A model generated the notes under the pieces. It was not told the origin of the DNA. It saw only the letters and a program-made list of their open reading frames with translations, and did no database searches. From contig NZ_JANQKD010000075.1 of NCBI RefSeq assembly GCF_028281305.1, positions 1-44,579 on the forward strand: a DNA stretch of 44,579 nucleotides. Reading direction: 5' to 3'. The translations under genes and the position numbers were made by a program. Each line of letters starts with the position of its first letter. The stretch's first letter is position 1. Of the stretch, positions 26,354 through 36,779 are shown piece by piece. Source of the stretch: Pelagibius sp. GTDB lineage: Bacteria; Pseudomonadota; Alphaproteobacteria; Kiloniellales; Kiloniellaceae.

Positions 26354-26368
26354 GGGGATAGCACCGCG

Positions 26369-27457
26369 ATGCTCTTTAACCTGCTCGCCCCCCTGGCCGA
26401 CGAGCACATCGTCTTCAACCTGTTCCGCTATCTCACCTTCCGCAGCGGCGCAGCGGTGATCACGGCACTGGTCATCTCCTTTCTGCTGGGACCGCGCATC
26501 ATCGCCTGGCTGAAGTCGAAGCAGGGCGAAGGCCAGCCGATCCGCGAAGACGGGCCGGAGGCGCATCTGCTGACCAAGAAAGGCACCCCGACGATGGGGG
26601 GCTTCCTGATCCTGATCGCCATCACGATTTCCACCCTGCTCTGGGCCGACCTGACCAACCCCTACGTCTGGGCCGTGCTGCTGGTCACCGTCGGCTTCGG
26701 CATGATCGGGTTCTTCGACGACTACCTGAAGCTCACCAAACGCTCCAGCGACGGCCTGCCGGGGCGCCTCAAGCTGCTGATCCAGGTCATCATCGGCACC
26801 GCTGCCGCGGTCTGGGTGTCCTACATCGCACCGCCGCAGATGGCGACCCATCTGGCGGTGCCCTTTCTGAAGGACCTGCTGATCAACCTCAGCTGGTTCT
26901 TCGTGCCCTTCGCCGTCTTCGTGATGGTCGGCGCCTCCAACGCCGTGAACCTGACCGACGGTCTGGACGGTCTCGCCATCGTGCCCGTCATGATCGCCGC
27001 AGGTTGTTTTGCCTTCATCGCCTACCTGGTCGGCAACGCTTTCTTCGCCAACTACCTTGAAGTCCACTACGTGCCCGGTACCGGGGACCTCGCGGTCTTC
27101 TGCGGCGCGCTGGTCGGGGCGAGTCTGGGCTTCCTCTGGTTCAACGCACCCCCGGCCATGGTCTTCATGGGCGACACCGGCTCCCTCTCCTGCGGCGGGG
27201 CGCTGGGCTCCATCGCGGTGGTGACCAAGCACGAGCTGGTGCTGGGCATCATCGGCGGGCTCTTCGTGCTGGAAACAGTCTCGGTGATCGTCCAGGTCGC
27301 ATCCTTCAAGCTGACCGGAAAGCGCGTCTTCCGCATGGCGCCGCTGCACCACCACTTCGAGAAGAAGGGCTGGGCCGAGCCCACCATCGTCATCCGCTTC
27401 TGGATCATCGCCTCCGTCCTGGCGCTGGCCGGGCTTTCCACCCTGAAGCTGCGGTGA
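26369..27457 (+). CDS. mraY: Phospho-MurNAc-pentapeptide transferase MraY
   Basis: The 362-residue integral membrane enzyme has about ten helices. Conserved cytoplasmic motifs are [16 protein letters not shown] (about 115-130, catalytic aspartates), [13 protein letters not shown] (about 190) and [13 protein letters not shown] (about 325-338). It makes lipid I from UDP-MurNAc-pentapeptide and undecaprenyl phosphate at the inner membrane. The start at 26369 has AAGGGGAT upstream, and the gene lies 15 bases after murF. Confidence 0.97.
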   Translation: MLFNLLAPLADEHIVFNLFRYLTFRSGAAVITALVISFLLGPRIIAWLKSKQGEGQPIREDGPEAHLLTKKGTPTMGGFLILIAITISTLLWADLTNPYVWAVLLVTVGFGMIGFFDDYLKLTKRSSDGLPGRLKLLIQVIIGTAAAVWVSYIAPPQMATHLAVPFLKDLLINLSWFFVPFAVFVMVGASNAVNLTDGLDGLAIVPVMIAAGCFAFIAYLVGNAFFANYLEVHYVPGTGDLAVFCGALVGASLGFLWFNAPPAMVFMGDTGSLSCGGALGSIAVVTKHELVLGIIGGLFVLETVSVIVQVASFKLTGKRVFRMAPLHHHFEKKGWAEPTIVIRFWIIASVLALAGLSTLKLR

Positions 27458-27470
27458 GGCCGGCCGGACG

Positions 27471-28886
27471 ATGATCGACCTCTCCTTCTTCTCCGGTCTG
27501 CCCGTTGCCGTTCTCGGCCTCGGCAAGTCGGGCATGGCCGCGGCCAGAGCCCTTCAGGCCGGCGGCGGCGAGGTCTGGGCCTGGGACGACAGCGAAGACC
27601 AGCGCGCCGCAGCGCGCGCGGCGGAGATCCCGCTGGTCGACCTCAACCAGGTGAACTGGCAGGAGGTGACGAGCCTCATCCTCTCGCCCGGCATTCCCCA
27701 CACCCACCCTGAGCCGCACCCGGTGGTGGAGGCGGCGCGCGCCCACAATGTGGAGATCATCGGCGATATCGAACTGCTGGGCCGCGCCCAGCGCAACGCG
27801 CGCTTCCTGGGCATCACCGGCACCAACGGCAAGTCCACCACCACGGCACTGGTCGGTCACATCCTGCAGCTTGCCGGGCGTGCGGTCGCGGTGGGTGGCA
27901 ATCTGGGCACACCGGCGCTGACCCTGGAGCCGCTCGACCTCGAAGGCATCTACGTGCTGGAGATGTCGTCCTACCAATTGGAGCTCACGCGCTCCATCAC
28001 CTTCGACGTGGCGGTGCTGCTGAACGTCAGCCCCGATCACCTGGAGCGCCACGGCGGCTTCGACGGCTATGTCGCTGCCAAGCGCATGATCTTTCACCGC
28101 CAGACCAAGCCGCGCAGCGCCGTCATCGGGGTCGACGACGAGACCTGCTCTGAGATCTACGGCGCCCTCAAGGCGGCCGACGAGCAGGAGGTCATCCCGA
28201 TCTCCGGCCAGCGCATCGTGCCAGGCGGCGTCTACGTCGAAGACGGCGTGCTGATCGACGACATGGACGGCGCCCGGGTCCCGGCGCTGGACCTGAAGGA
28301 GATCGCCAGCCTGCCGGGCGTCCACAATTGGCAGAACGCAGCGGCTGCCTATGCCGCCTGCCGGGCCATCGGGGTCGACGCGCCGGTGATTGCCGCCTGC
28401 CTGCGCAGCTTTCCGGGTCTGCCGCACCGCCAGGAGATTCTCGACGTCATCGACGGCGTGCCCTTTATCAACGATTCCAAGGCCACCAACGTCGAGGCGG
28501 CGGCCATGGCACTGGCCTGCTACGACAGGATCGTCTGGATCGCCGGCGGCCGCGCCAAGGAAGGCGGCCTCGCCGGGCTGGAGCGTTACATCCCCCGCAT
28601 GGTCCACGCCTTCCTCATCGGCGAGGCGGCGGAGGAGATTGCGGGCGTCCTGAAGGACCGGGTGCCCACGACTCTCAGCGGCCGCCTGGAAGAGGCGGTT
28701 CCGGCTGCAGCGGCGGAAGCCGCGCGCCATCCCGGCGCCGTGGTGCTGCTGTCGCCGGCCTGCGCCTCCTTCGATCAGTACCGCAACTTCGAGATCCGCG
28801 GCGATGCCTTCCGCGACCTCGTGGCCGCGCTGCCCGGCAAACGCGGCGACATCGGCGCTGCCTTCAGCCCGGAAGGTGCGTCATGA
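27471..28886 (+). CDS. murD: UDP-MurNAc-L-alanine:D-glutamate ligase MurD
   Basis: The 471-residue ligase has an N-terminal Rossmann-like domain (PVAVLGLGKSGMAAARAL), ATP loop GITGTNGKSTTTALVGH (about 114-130), EMSSYQLEL and NVSPDHLERHGG, then FINDSKATNVEAAAMAL and VLLSPACASFDQYRNFEIRGDAF (in part), which is the MurD C-terminal signature. It adds D-glutamate to UDP-MurNAc-L-Ala in the cytoplasm. The ATGA junction couples it to ftsW. Confidence 0.97.
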   Translation: MIDLSFFSGLPVAVLGLGKSGMAAARALQAGGGEVWAWDDSEDQRAAARAAEIPLVDLNQVNWQEVTSLILSPGIPHTHPEPHPVVEAARAHNVEIIGDIELLGRAQRNARFLGITGTNGKSTTTALVGHILQLAGRAVAVGGNLGTPALTLEPLDLEGIYVLEMSSYQLELTRSITFDVAVLLNVSPDHLERHGGFDGYVAAKRMIFHRQTKPRSAVIGVDDETCSEIYGALKAADEQEVIPISGQRIVPGGVYVEDGVLIDDMDGARVPALDLKEIASLPGVHNWQNAAAAYAACRAIGVDAPVIAACLRSFPGLPHRQEILDVIDGVPFINDSKATNVEAAAMALACYDRIVWIAGGRAKEGGLAGLERYIPRMVHAFLIGEAAEEIAGVLKDRVPTTLSGRLEEAVPAAAAEAARHPGAVVLLSPACASFDQYRNFEIRGDAFRDLVAALPGKRGDIGAAFSPEGAS

Positions 28887-30007
28887 GCAGCTTTGCGCGC
28901 ACCGACACCAGCCTGCTGGGCCGCTGGTGGTGGACCGTCGACCGCTGGACCCTGCTGTCGCTGATCGCACTGATGGGCTTCGGCGCCGTGCTGATGCTGG
29001 CCGCCTCCCCCGCCGCGGCGGAGCGCATCGGCCTGAAGTCCTTCCAGCTCGCCAGCCGGCAGATCGTTCTGCTGCCCTTTGCCGCGGCCTTGCTGATCGC
29101 TGTCTCCCTCGCGACCCCGCGCTGGGTGCGCCGCATCGCCTGCGTCGGCCTTTTGGGGTCGGTCGTTCTGCTGATCGTGACGCTCTTCGTCGGGCCGGAG
29201 ATCAAGGGGGCGACGCGCTGGATTTCCCTGGGCGGCGTTTCCATTCAGCCGTCCGAGTTCGCCAAGCCCTGCTTCGCCGTCGTCGCGGCCTGGATGTTCT
29301 CCCTGAAGTCGGAGGAGACCGGCGTGCCCGGCGCCAAGATCGCCATCGCCCTCTGGCTGATGATGGTCGCCCTGCTGCTGCTGCAGCCGGACGTGGGACA
29401 GGCGGTGCTGCTGACCGCCATCTGGGGTACCCAGGTCTTTCTGGCCGGCCTGCCGCTGGCCTGGATCGCGGTGCTGGCCGTGGTCGGTGCCGGCGGCCTC
29501 GTCGCCGCCTACTTCGCGCTGCCCCACGTCTCCGCCCGGGTCGACAGCTTTTTCGATCCGGCCGCCGGCGACCGCTACCAGATCAACCGCTCCATCGAAG
29601 CCTTTATGAACGGCGGCCTCCTCGGCCGCGGACCTGGCGAGGGCACCGTCAAGGCACAACTGCCCGACGCCCACTCCGATTTCATCTTCGCGGTGGCCGG
29701 AGAGGAACTGGGGCTCATCGCCTGCCTTCTGATCCTCGGGCTCTTCGCCTTCGTGGTGCTGCGCGGCTTCGCCCGCCTGCTGCAGGAGAACTCGCTGTTT
29801 GTTCTGTTGGCGGCCAGCGGCCTTCTGGTCCAGTTCGGCCTTCAGGCCTTCATCAACATGGCTTCGACCCTGCACCTCGTGCCCACCAAGGGCATGACCC
29901 TGCCCTTCCTCAGCTACGGCGGCTCGTCGCTGATGGCGCTGGCGCTGGGCATGGGCATGCTGCTGGCGCTCACCCGGCGCCGGGTCGGCGGGGAGGCAAA
30001 GCCATGA
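28883..30007 (+). CDS. ftsW: Septal peptidoglycan polymerase FtsW
   Basis: Starting at ATG 28883 in the murD stop, the 374-residue SEDS protein has about ten membrane helices. SEDS marks include KGATRWISLGGVSIQPSEFAKP (in part), LLLLQPDVGQAVLL with the conserved aspartate, ALPHVSARVDSFFDP, GGLLGRGPGEG and PTKGMTLPFLSYGGSSL. FtsW polymerises lipid II glycan strands at the septum together with FtsI, encoded upstream. It is linked to murG by an ATGA overlap. Confidence 0.96.
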   Translation: MSSFARTDTSLLGRWWWTVDRWTLLSLIALMGFGAVLMLAASPAAAERIGLKSFQLASRQIVLLPFAAALLIAVSLATPRWVRRIACVGLLGSVVLLIVTLFVGPEIKGATRWISLGGVSIQPSEFAKPCFAVVAAWMFSLKSEETGVPGAKIAIALWLMMVALLLLQPDVGQAVLLTAIWGTQVFLAGLPLAWIAVLAVVGAGGLVAAYFALPHVSARVDSFFDPAAGDRYQINRSIEAFMNGGLLGRGPGEGTVKAQLPDAHSDFIFAVAGEELGLIACLLILGLFAFVVLRGFARLLQENSLFVLLAASGLLVQFGLQAFINMASTLHLVPTKGMTLPFLSYGGSSLMALALGMGMLLALTRRRVGGEAKP

Positions 30008-31167
30008 CCGAAACGGCGAAGCTTCCCAAAAAAGTGGCGCTGGCAGCCGGCGGCACCGGCGGTCACATGTTCCCGGCCCAGGCGCTCGCCCGCGAGCTGC
30101 TGGCGCGCGGCGTCGAGGTCATGCTCGTGACAGACCAGCGCGGCGGCGGCTTCGGCCCAGACCTGCCGCAGGTGGAGACCTTCCGCATTCCCGCCGGGGC
30201 TATGGCCGGCGCCGGGCTGACCAAGAAGCTGAAGTCGGTCACGCAGCTTGCCCTCGGCTATCTCCAGGCGCGCGGCCACCTGAGGCGCAGCGGGGCGGAG
30301 GTTGCCGTCGGCTTCGGCGGCTACCCCTCGGTACCCACGATCCTGGCGGCCGCCCACCGGGGGCTGCGGGTGATCCTGCACGAGCAGAACTCGGTGTTCG
30401 GGCGCGCCAATCGCCTGCTGGCGCCGCGCGCCGATCTGCTCGCCATCTCCTTCGAGCAGGTCGATGGCGTGAATGCAGGCGACCGCGACAAGCTGCGCAT
30501 CACCGGCAATCCGGTGCGCGCTGCTATCGCCGCCATCGGCGCACGGCCCTATGCGGTGCCCAACGAGCAGGATGCCCTGCGTCTGCTGGTTGTCGGCGGC
30601 AGCCAGGGCGCCCGGGTCTTCAACGATGTGGTCCCCGCCGCCATCGCCAAACTGCCCGAGGCGCTGCGCCGTCGCCTGACGGTGCATCAGCAGGTGCCCG
30701 GCGACGCCGGCGACGCCGTCGCCAAGGTCTACACCGACTGCGGCGTCGCCCACGACCTCGCTCCCTTCTTTGACGACGTGCCCGAGCGGCTGGCGGCGGC
30801 CCACCTGGTGATCAGCCGCGCCGGCGCCTCCACCGTCACGGAACTGGCCGCCGCCGGACGTCCGGCGGTGATGGTGCCCTACCCCTTGGCGACTGACGAT
30901 CATCAGACCGGCAACGCCCAGGCCCTGGTGGAGGTCGGCGGCGGCTGGCTGATGCCGCAGTCCGGCCTGGATGCGGAGAGCCTCTGCGACCGCCTGACCT
31001 CGCTGTTCTCGACGCCGGCCTTGCTGGGTCGCGCCGCCTCCTGCGCGCGGGCCGCCGCCCACCTGAACGCCGCCGGCGATCTGGCGGACCTGGTCTGTGG
31101 CATCGAAAACGGCGACGGCGGGCGCCTGCGCCCGGGCACCCATCCGGGCAAGGAGGCCGCCGCATGA
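30004..31167 (+). CDS. murG: UDP-GlcNAc:lipid I N-acetylglucosaminyltransferase MurG
   Basis: The 387-residue GT28 enzyme has the N-terminal [14 protein letters not shown] loop (about 16-29), [14 protein letters not shown] and [15 protein letters not shown]; the C-terminal nucleotide domain has [14 protein letters not shown] and [35 protein letters not shown] (in part). It makes lipid II on the inner face of the inner membrane. Start overlaps the ftsW stop, and its own stop overlaps murC, both by ATGA. Confidence 0.97.
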   Translation: MTETAKLPKKVALAAGGTGGHMFPAQALARELLARGVEVMLVTDQRGGGFGPDLPQVETFRIPAGAMAGAGLTKKLKSVTQLALGYLQARGHLRRSGAEVAVGFGGYPSVPTILAAAHRGLRVILHEQNSVFGRANRLLAPRADLLAISFEQVDGVNAGDRDKLRITGNPVRAAIAAIGARPYAVPNEQDALRLLVVGGSQGARVFNDVVPAAIAKLPEALRRRLTVHQQVPGDAGDAVAKVYTDCGVAHDLAPFFDDVPERLAAAHLVISRAGASTVTELAAAGRPAVMVPYPLATDDHQTGNAQALVEVGGGWLMPQSGLDAESLCDRLTSLFSTPALLGRAASCARAAAHLNAAGDLADLVCGIENGDGGRLRPGTHPGKEAAA

Positions 31168-32606
31168 GAGGCCTGCCCCTGAACCTCGGCATCATTCACT
31201 TCGTCGGCATCGGCGGCATCGGCATGAGCGGCATCGCCGAGGTGCTGTGCAATCTGGGCTATCAGGTCCAGGGCAGCGACATGTCGGAGAACGCCAACGT
31301 CCAGCGTCTGCGCAGCATGGGCGTGGAAATCTTCGTCGGCCATCGTGCCGAGAACCTGGGCGACGCCCAGGTCGTGGTGATCTCCTCCGCCATCAAGGCC
31401 GGCAACCCGGAAGTCGACGCCGCGCGCCAGCGCTTCGTTCCCATCGTGCGGCGCGCCGAGATGCTGGGCGAGTTGATGCGCCTGAAGTGGTCGATCGCCG
31501 TCGGCGGCACCCACGGCAAGACCACCACGACCTCCATGGTCGCCACGCTGCTGGACGGCGCGGGTCTGGACCCGACCGTCATCAACGGCGGCATCATCAA
31601 CGCCTACGGCACCAACGCGCGGCTCGGGGCCGGCGACTGGATGGTGGTGGAGGCCGACGAAAGCGACGGTTCCTTCGTCAAGCTGCCGGCCACCATCGCG
31701 GTGGTCACCAACATCGACCCCGAGCACATGGACTTCTACGGCAGCGAAGAGGCCCTGCACGGCGCCTTCGAGGCCTTTGTCGAGAACATCCCCTTCTACG
31801 GCTTCGCCGTGCTCTGCATCGACCATCCCTCGGTGCAGGCCCTCATCGGGCGCATCGAAGACCGCCGCATGATCACCTATGGGGTCAGCCCGCAGGCGGA
31901 CTACCGTGCCGAAGACATTCGCGTCGAAAACGGCGGCCTGACCTTCGATGTTGCGATTGCCGAGCGCGGCGGCGGCGGCGAAACGCGGATGGCCGGCCTG
32001 CACCTGCCGATGCTGGGCCAGCACAATGCGATGAACGCCCTGGCCGGTGTTGCCGTCGCCCGCGAGATGGGGCTGGAAGACGACAACATCCGCAAGGCGC
32101 TCTCGGGTTTCGGCGGCGTGAAGCGGCGCTTCACCCGCACCGGCGAGGCCGGGGGGATCACGGTGATCGACGACTACGGCCATCATCCGGTGGAGATCTC
32201 CGCCGTCCTGGCCGCAGCACGGCAGGCTGCCGAAGGCAAGGTGGTCGCGGTGGTTCAGCCGCACCGCTACAGCCGCCTGGCGGACCTCTTCGAGCAGTTC
32301 TGCACCTGCTTCAACGATGCCGATACGGTGATCGTCGCCGATGTCTATGCCGCCGGCGAAGAACCCATCGAAGGCGCCGACCGCGACGGCCTCGTCGAGG
32401 GACTGCGCGCCCGCGGCCACCGCCAGGCCGTCGCGCTGGACTCTCCCCAGGCCTTGGCGCCACTCGTCAACGACTTGGCGGCTGCGGGCGACCTCGTCGT
32501 CTGCCTGGGTGCCGGCAACATCACCGCCTGGGCCAACGCCCTGCCGGCGGAACTGCAGGCGCTGCAGGGCGGCGCATCCCCCTCTTCCGCCGGAGGGGGG
32601 CAATGA
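31164..32606 (+). CDS. murC: UDP-N-acetylmuramate:L-alanine ligase MurC
   Basis: The 480-residue ligase has the N-terminal [16 protein letters not shown] nucleotide motif, ATP loop [15 protein letters not shown] (about 113-127), [21 protein letters not shown] and [14 protein letters not shown], all family hallmarks. It adds the first stem-peptide amino acid to UDP-MurNAc. It overlaps murG upstream and murB downstream by four bases each. Confidence 0.97.
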   Translation: MRGLPLNLGIIHFVGIGGIGMSGIAEVLCNLGYQVQGSDMSENANVQRLRSMGVEIFVGHRAENLGDAQVVVISSAIKAGNPEVDAARQRFVPIVRRAEMLGELMRLKWSIAVGGTHGKTTTTSMVATLLDGAGLDPTVINGGIINAYGTNARLGAGDWMVVEADESDGSFVKLPATIAVVTNIDPEHMDFYGSEEALHGAFEAFVENIPFYGFAVLCIDHPSVQALIGRIEDRRMITYGVSPQADYRAEDIRVENGGLTFDVAIAERGGGGETRMAGLHLPMLGQHNAMNALAGVAVAREMGLEDDNIRKALSGFGGVKRRFTRTGEAGGITVIDDYGHHPVEISAVLAAARQAAEGKVVAVVQPHRYSRLADLFEQFCTCFNDADTVIVADVYAAGEEPIEGADRDGLVEGLRARGHRQAVALDSPQALAPLVNDLAAAGDLVVCLGAGNITAWANALPAELQALQGGASPSSAGGGQ

Positions 32607-33547
32607 CCGCGATGGCAGCCATGCAAAAGGACCGCCTGATCGACCGTCTGCCGGCCGTACGCGGGCGCCTGAGCGAACAGGCGCCGCTCAGCCAGGTCAC
32701 CTGGTTCCGCGTCGGCGGCCCGGCCGAGGTGATGTTCCGCCCGGCCGACCGCGAGGACCTGCTGGCCTTCCTCGGCGGCAAGCCGGAGGACGTGCCGGTC
32801 ACCGTTCTGGGGGTCGCCTCCAACGTCCTGATCCGCGACGGCGGTCTGCCCGGCGTGGTGGTCCGCCTGGGCCGCGGCTTCGCCGACATCGAGGCCGAGG
32901 CCGGCGACCTGCTCTGCGGTGCCGCCGCCCTCGACATCAACGTGGCGACCAGCGCCAAGCTCTTCGGCATCGCCGGGCTGGAGTTCCTCTCCGGCGTGCC
33001 CGGCACCATCGGCGGCGCCCTGCGCATGAACGCCGGCGCCTACGGCAAGGAGATCAAGGACGTCCTGGTCTGGGCCGAAGCCGCCGACCCGGAAGGCGGT
33101 GTCCACCGCCTGGGCCTCGACGACATGGGCTTCGAATACCGCCGCTCGGCGCTGCCGGCCGACTGGATCGCGCTGGGCGCGCGCCTTGCCGGCGAGCCCG
33201 GCGATCCCGAACTCATCGAAGCGCGGATCCGCGAGATCCAGCGCCAGCGCGCCGAGAGCCAGCCGCTGAAGACCCGCACCGGCGGCAGCACCTTCAAGAA
33301 CCCGCCGGGGCACAAGGCCTGGCAGTTGATCGACGCGGCCGGCTGCCGGGGCCTCACGGTCGGCGCCGCCATGGTCTCGGAGAAGCACTGCAACTTCCTG
33401 ATCAACACCGGAACGGCAACCGCCGCAGAGCTGGAAGCGCTGGGCGAAGAGGTTCGCCGCCGGGTGAAGGACGACAGCGGCGTGGAGCTGGAATGGGAAA
33501 TCCGCCGCCTCGGCATCCCCGCAGCCGCGGGAGGCGGCCATGGCTAA
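32603..33547 (+). CDS. murB: UDP-N-acetylenolpyruvoylglucosamine reductase MurB
   Basis: Starting at ATG 32603 in the murC stop, the 314-residue flavoprotein has the FAD-binding PP-loop region [35 protein letters not shown] (in part), [21 protein letters not shown] and the catalytic-serine motif [18 protein letters not shown]. It reduces the enolpyruvyl product of MurA with NADPH to UDP-MurNAc. Its stop lies eight bases inside ddl. Confidence 0.96.
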   Translation: MTAMAAMQKDRLIDRLPAVRGRLSEQAPLSQVTWFRVGGPAEVMFRPADREDLLAFLGGKPEDVPVTVLGVASNVLIRDGGLPGVVVRLGRGFADIEAEAGDLLCGAAALDINVATSAKLFGIAGLEFLSGVPGTIGGALRMNAGAYGKEIKDVLVWAEAADPEGGVHRLGLDDMGFEYRRSALPADWIALGARLAGEPGDPELIEARIREIQRQRAESQPLKTRTGGSTFKNPPGHKAWQLIDAAGCRGLTVGAAMVSEKHCNFLINTGTATAAELEALGEEVRRRVKDDSGVELEWEIRRLGIPAAAGGGHG

Positions 33548-34475
33548 ATCGGTCGCCGTCCTGATGGGCGGTCTCTCCGCCGAGCGGGAGGTCTCGCTGA
33601 ATTCCGGCCGGGCCTGCGCCGCAGCCCTGCGCGAAGCGGGCTATGACGTGAGCGAGATCGACGTGTCGCGCGACATGGGCGCCCTGGTGGCGGCGCTGAC
33701 GCCGGCGCCGGATGCCATCTTCAACGCCCTGCACGGCCGCTGGGGCGAGGACGGCTGCGTCCAGGGTCTGCTCGAACTGCTGCAGATTCCCTACACCCAC
33801 TCCGGCGTGCTGGCCTCGTCGCTGGCGATGGACAAGGTGATGGCCAAGACGGTCGTCGCCACCGCCGGCGTGACCAGCCCCGAGGGCCGGGTCATCAAAG
33901 CCAAGGACCTTGAAAACGGCGACGACCCGCTGCCGCGGCCTTACGTCGCCAAGCCCCTGCGCGAAGGCTCCAGCGTCGGCGTGCGCATCGTGCGCGAGGG
34001 CGACAATCAGCCGCCGATCACCGTGCACGGCTGGCGCCCCGAGCAGGACATTCTGGTCGAACCCTTCATTCCCGGACGCGAATTGACCGTCAGCGTGATG
34101 GGCGACCGCGCCCTGGCGGTTACCGAGATCCGCCCCCTTGGCGAAGGCTTCTACGACTATGACGCCAAGTATTCCGAGGACAACACCGTGGCGGCGGTGC
34201 ATGTCGTGCCGGCGGAGATTCCGGAAAGCACTTACGACGAGGCCATGTCCGCCTCTTTGGCCGCGCACCGGGCGCTCGGCTGCCGCGGGGTCAGCCGCTC
34301 CGACTTCCGCTACGACGACACCGCCCGCCAACCGGGCGACCTCTACTACCTGGAGACCAACACCCAGCCGGGCATGACCGCGACCAGCCTGGTGCCCGAG
34401 CAGGCCCGCCACATCGGCCTGTCCTTTCCCGAACTCTGCGCCTGGATGGTGGAGAACGCTGCATGCGATTCCTGA
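33540..34475 (+). CDS. ddl: D-alanine:D-alanine ligase
   Basis: The 311-residue ATP-grasp enzyme begins [23 protein letters not shown], the typical DdlB N terminus. It contains NALHGRWGEDGCVQGLLELLQIPYTHSG (in part), AKPLREGSSVGV for ATP binding, EPFIPGRELTVSVMGDRAL, and CRGVSRSDFRYD and YYLETNTQPGMTATSLVPEQA, the metal-binding end. It supplies the D-Ala-D-Ala used by MurF. It overlaps murB by eight and ftsQ by thirteen bases. Confidence 0.96.
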   Translation: MAKSVAVLMGGLSAEREVSLNSGRACAAALREAGYDVSEIDVSRDMGALVAALTPAPDAIFNALHGRWGEDGCVQGLLELLQIPYTHSGVLASSLAMDKVMAKTVVATAGVTSPEGRVIKAKDLENGDDPLPRPYVAKPLREGSSVGVRIVREGDNQPPITVHGWRPEQDILVEPFIPGRELTVSVMGDRALAVTEIRPLGEGFYDYDAKYSEDNTVAAVHVVPAEIPESTYDEAMSASLAAHRALGCRGVSRSDFRYDDTARQPGDLYYLETNTQPGMTATSLVPEQARHIGLSFPELCAWMVENAACDS

Positions 34476-35353
34476 ACCCCTTTGCCCGCAACACCAAGAA
34501 GACCAAGGCCGCCGGCGGCAAGCGTGGAAAGCGCGGCAAGCGGAGCCAGCGCCGTGCGCCTGCGCGGATCAGCTGGCGTCTGGTCCGCCGCCTGGTGCCG
34601 GCCGGCGCCGCGGTCGCAGTGGTCGGCGGAGTCGTCTGGCTGTGGCAGGACGGCTGGTTCGGACGCCAGGCCGACGCGCTGCAGGCCGCCGCACTGCAGG
34701 GTACGGCCGACATCGGTCTCAGGGTCGAGGACGTGCTGATCGAGGGGCGTAACCGGACGGCCGGCGATGTCATCCTGGCGCGCCTGGGTCTGGAACGCGG
34801 CCTTCCCATCCTCTCTGTCGACCCGCAGCAGGCCAAAGAGGCGCTGGAGGCCCTGCCCTGGGTGCAGCAGGCCAGCGTGCAGCGCCAACTGCCGGACACC
34901 GTCTACATCCGTCTGCAGGAACGCGAGCCCATGGCGCTCTGGCAGGAGCGCGGCAAGGTGACGGTGATCGACCGGCGGGGAAGCGTCATTCAGGGCATCG
35001 ACCCGCGCCGCTTTGCCCACCTGCCCCTTGTGGTCGGTCCGGATGCAGCCAGCCATGCCTCCAAGGTCATTGCCGTGATGAACAGCGAGCCCGAACTGCG
35101 CGAACGCGTGACCTCGGCGGTCCTGGTCGCCGGGCGGCGCTGGAACGTTCAGATCGAAGGCCGCATCGACGTGCGCCTGCCGGAGGACGACGCGGCGGCC
35201 GCCTGGGCGCAGTTGGCCGAAATCGAGCGCCGGCAGGGCCTGCTGTCGCGCGACGTGGTGGTGATCGACCTGCGGCTTCCGGACCGTCTGGTGGTCCGTA
35301 CCTCGCCGGACAGCGATCTCGAGGGCAGTGCCGAAGAGGGTGAAAACACGTGA
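34463..35353 (+). CDS. ftsQ: Cell division protein FtsQ
   Basis: The 296-residue protein has a strongly basic cytoplasmic start (lysine/arginine-rich to about residue 42), one membrane helix (about 43-61, LVPAGAAVAVVGGVVWLW) and a periplasmic POTRA domain (about 85-155; VEDVLIEGRNRTAGDVILARLG then LPWVQQASVQRQLPDTVYIRLQEREPMALW, in part). The FtsQ beta domain follows. It recruits FtsB/FtsL to the divisome. Start lies in the ddl end. Confidence 0.94.
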   Translation: MRFLNPFARNTKKTKAAGGKRGKRGKRSQRRAPARISWRLVRRLVPAGAAVAVVGGVVWLWQDGWFGRQADALQAAALQGTADIGLRVEDVLIEGRNRTAGDVILARLGLERGLPILSVDPQQAKEALEALPWVQQASVQRQLPDTVYIRLQEREPMALWQERGKVTVIDRRGSVIQGIDPRRFAHLPLVVGPDAASHASKVIAVMNSEPELRERVTSAVLVAGRRWNVQIEGRIDVRLPEDDAAAAWAQLAEIERRQGLLSRDVVVIDLRLPDRLVVRTSPDSDLEGSAEEGENT

Positions 35354-35399
35354 TCAGTCTCAATCCGCTGACGCAGACGAAAGGAGCAGAGGTCGCAGA

Positions 35400-36665
35400 A
35401 TGAGAAAAGGCCTCGTCAAAGGCGGCGTTGTCGCAGCGTTGGATATCGGCAGCAGCAAGGTCTGCTGCTTCATCGCGCGCGTTGACGACAACGAGGTGCC
35501 GCGGGTTATCGGCATCGGCCAGCAGATCAGCCGCGGCATCAAGAGCGGTGCCATCATCGACATGGACCTGGCCGAAACCTCGGTGCTGAACGCCGTCCAT
35601 GCCGCCGAGCAGATGGCCGGCGAAACCATCGACCGGGTCGTCGTGAACCTTTCCGGCGGCTATCCGGCCTCGACGACCGTCGGTGTCGAAGTCTCGCTCA
35701 ACGGCCACGAGGTCGGCGAGGCCGACCTGCGCCGGGCGCTGGAGCACGGGCATCAGACCCAGGTGATGCGTCAGCGCGAGGACCACGGCCGCCAGCTCAT
35801 TCACTCCATCCCCACCGGCTATTCCATCGACGGCAGCCGGGGCATCCGCGACCCGCGCGGCATGTACGGCGAGCACCTGGGCGTGCACATGCACATCATC
35901 ACCGCAGCCTCCGGCGCGGTGCGCAACGTCGCCACCTGCATCCAGCGATGTCACCTCGACCCGGTGGCATTTGTCGTCTCGCCCTACGCCGCCGGTCTCG
36001 CCAGCCTGGTCGACGACGAGCGCGAGTTGGGCGTGACCGTCATCGACATGGGCGGCGGCACCACCACCATTGCCGTGTTCTACGAAAACAACGTGATCTT
36101 CACCGACGTCATCCCGGTCGGCGGCAACCACGTGACCAGCGACATCGCCCGCGGCCTCTCGACATCCTTGGCGCACTCGGAGCGCATGAAGACGCTCTAC
36201 GGCCATGTCGTCGCCGTGCCGACCGACGAGAACGAGCTGATCGACGTTCCCCAGGTCGGCGAAGAGGACAGCGCCGAGTCGCAGCAGATCCCGCGCTCGC
36301 TTCTGGTCGGCATCATTCAGCCGCGGCTGGAGGAAACGCTGGAGCTCGTGCGTTCGCGCCTCGAACTCAGCGGCTTCGACAAGATCGCCGGCCGCCGCGT
36401 CGTGCTGACCGGCGGTGGCTGCCAGTTGCCGGGCACCCGCGAACTGGCGTCGATGGTGCTCGACAAGCAGGTGCGCATCGGCCGGCCGGTCGGCGTGCTG
36501 GGCCTGGCGGAAGCCACGTCCGGCCCCGCTTTCGCCACCTGCTCGGGCCTACTGAAATATGCCGTCACGGCGGATGCCGCAGTGCCGGGCGAAGCCTCTC
36601 TGGAGGCACAGGAGATGGGCGGCCTGATCGGCCGCCTGGGGCATTGGTTTCGTGAGCACTTTTAG
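35400..36665 (+). CDS. ftsA: Cell division protein FtsA
   Basis: Start chosen at ATG 35400 (MRKGLVKGGVVAALDIGSSK) after AAGGAG; an upstream in-frame ATG at 35328 would overlap ftsQ and adds no conserved residues. The 421-residue actin-like ATPase has phosphate loops AALDIGSSKVCCFIA and VTVIDMGGGTTTIAVF, the 1C domain between them, and adenosine motif VLTGGGCQLPGTRELA. The C-terminal GRLGHWFREHF is the amphipathic membrane-targeting helix. FtsA tethers FtsZ to the inner membrane. Confidence 0.96.
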   Translation: MRKGLVKGGVVAALDIGSSKVCCFIARVDDNEVPRVIGIGQQISRGIKSGAIIDMDLAETSVLNAVHAAEQMAGETIDRVVVNLSGGYPASTTVGVEVSLNGHEVGEADLRRALEHGHQTQVMRQREDHGRQLIHSIPTGYSIDGSRGIRDPRGMYGEHLGVHMHIITAASGAVRNVATCIQRCHLDPVAFVVSPYAAGLASLVDDERELGVTVIDMGGGTTTIAVFYENNVIFTDVIPVGGNHVTSDIARGLSTSLAHSERMKTLYGHVVAVPTDENELIDVPQVGEEDSAESQQIPRSLLVGIIQPRLEETLELVRSRLELSGFDKIAGRRVVLTGGGCQLPGTRELASMVLDKQVRIGRPVGVLGLAEATSGPAFATCSGLLKYAVTADAAVPGEASLEAQEMGGLIGRLGHWFREHF

Positions 36666-36732
36666 AGGTTTTTCAGCAGCTATGCGGACGTTCCGGCCGG
36701 ATCGGAGCAACGAGAACCGGCAAGGCCGGCTA

Positions 36733-36760
36733 GGGATTATCCCGAGATTTTCGAAAGTCT
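36733..36760. promoter_or_regulatory. Palindromes between ftsA and ftsZ
   Basis: GGGATTATCCC (36733-36743) is an 11-base palindrome around one T. AGATTTTCGAAAGTCT (36745-36760) is a 16-base palindrome with one failing pair. Both lie just before the ftsZ ribosome site (GGAGG, 36770-36774). They could be operators of an ftsZ promoter or small stems controlling ftsZ level; no -35/-10 pair is clear. Confidence 0.4.
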
Positions 36761-36779
36761 AGGGCGACTGGAGGCAGAT

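Noticed and set aside
28328..28882. N-terminal extension in the ftsW frame inside murD
   Set aside because: The residues are basic low-complexity shadow of murD; FtsW homology starts after ATG 28883.
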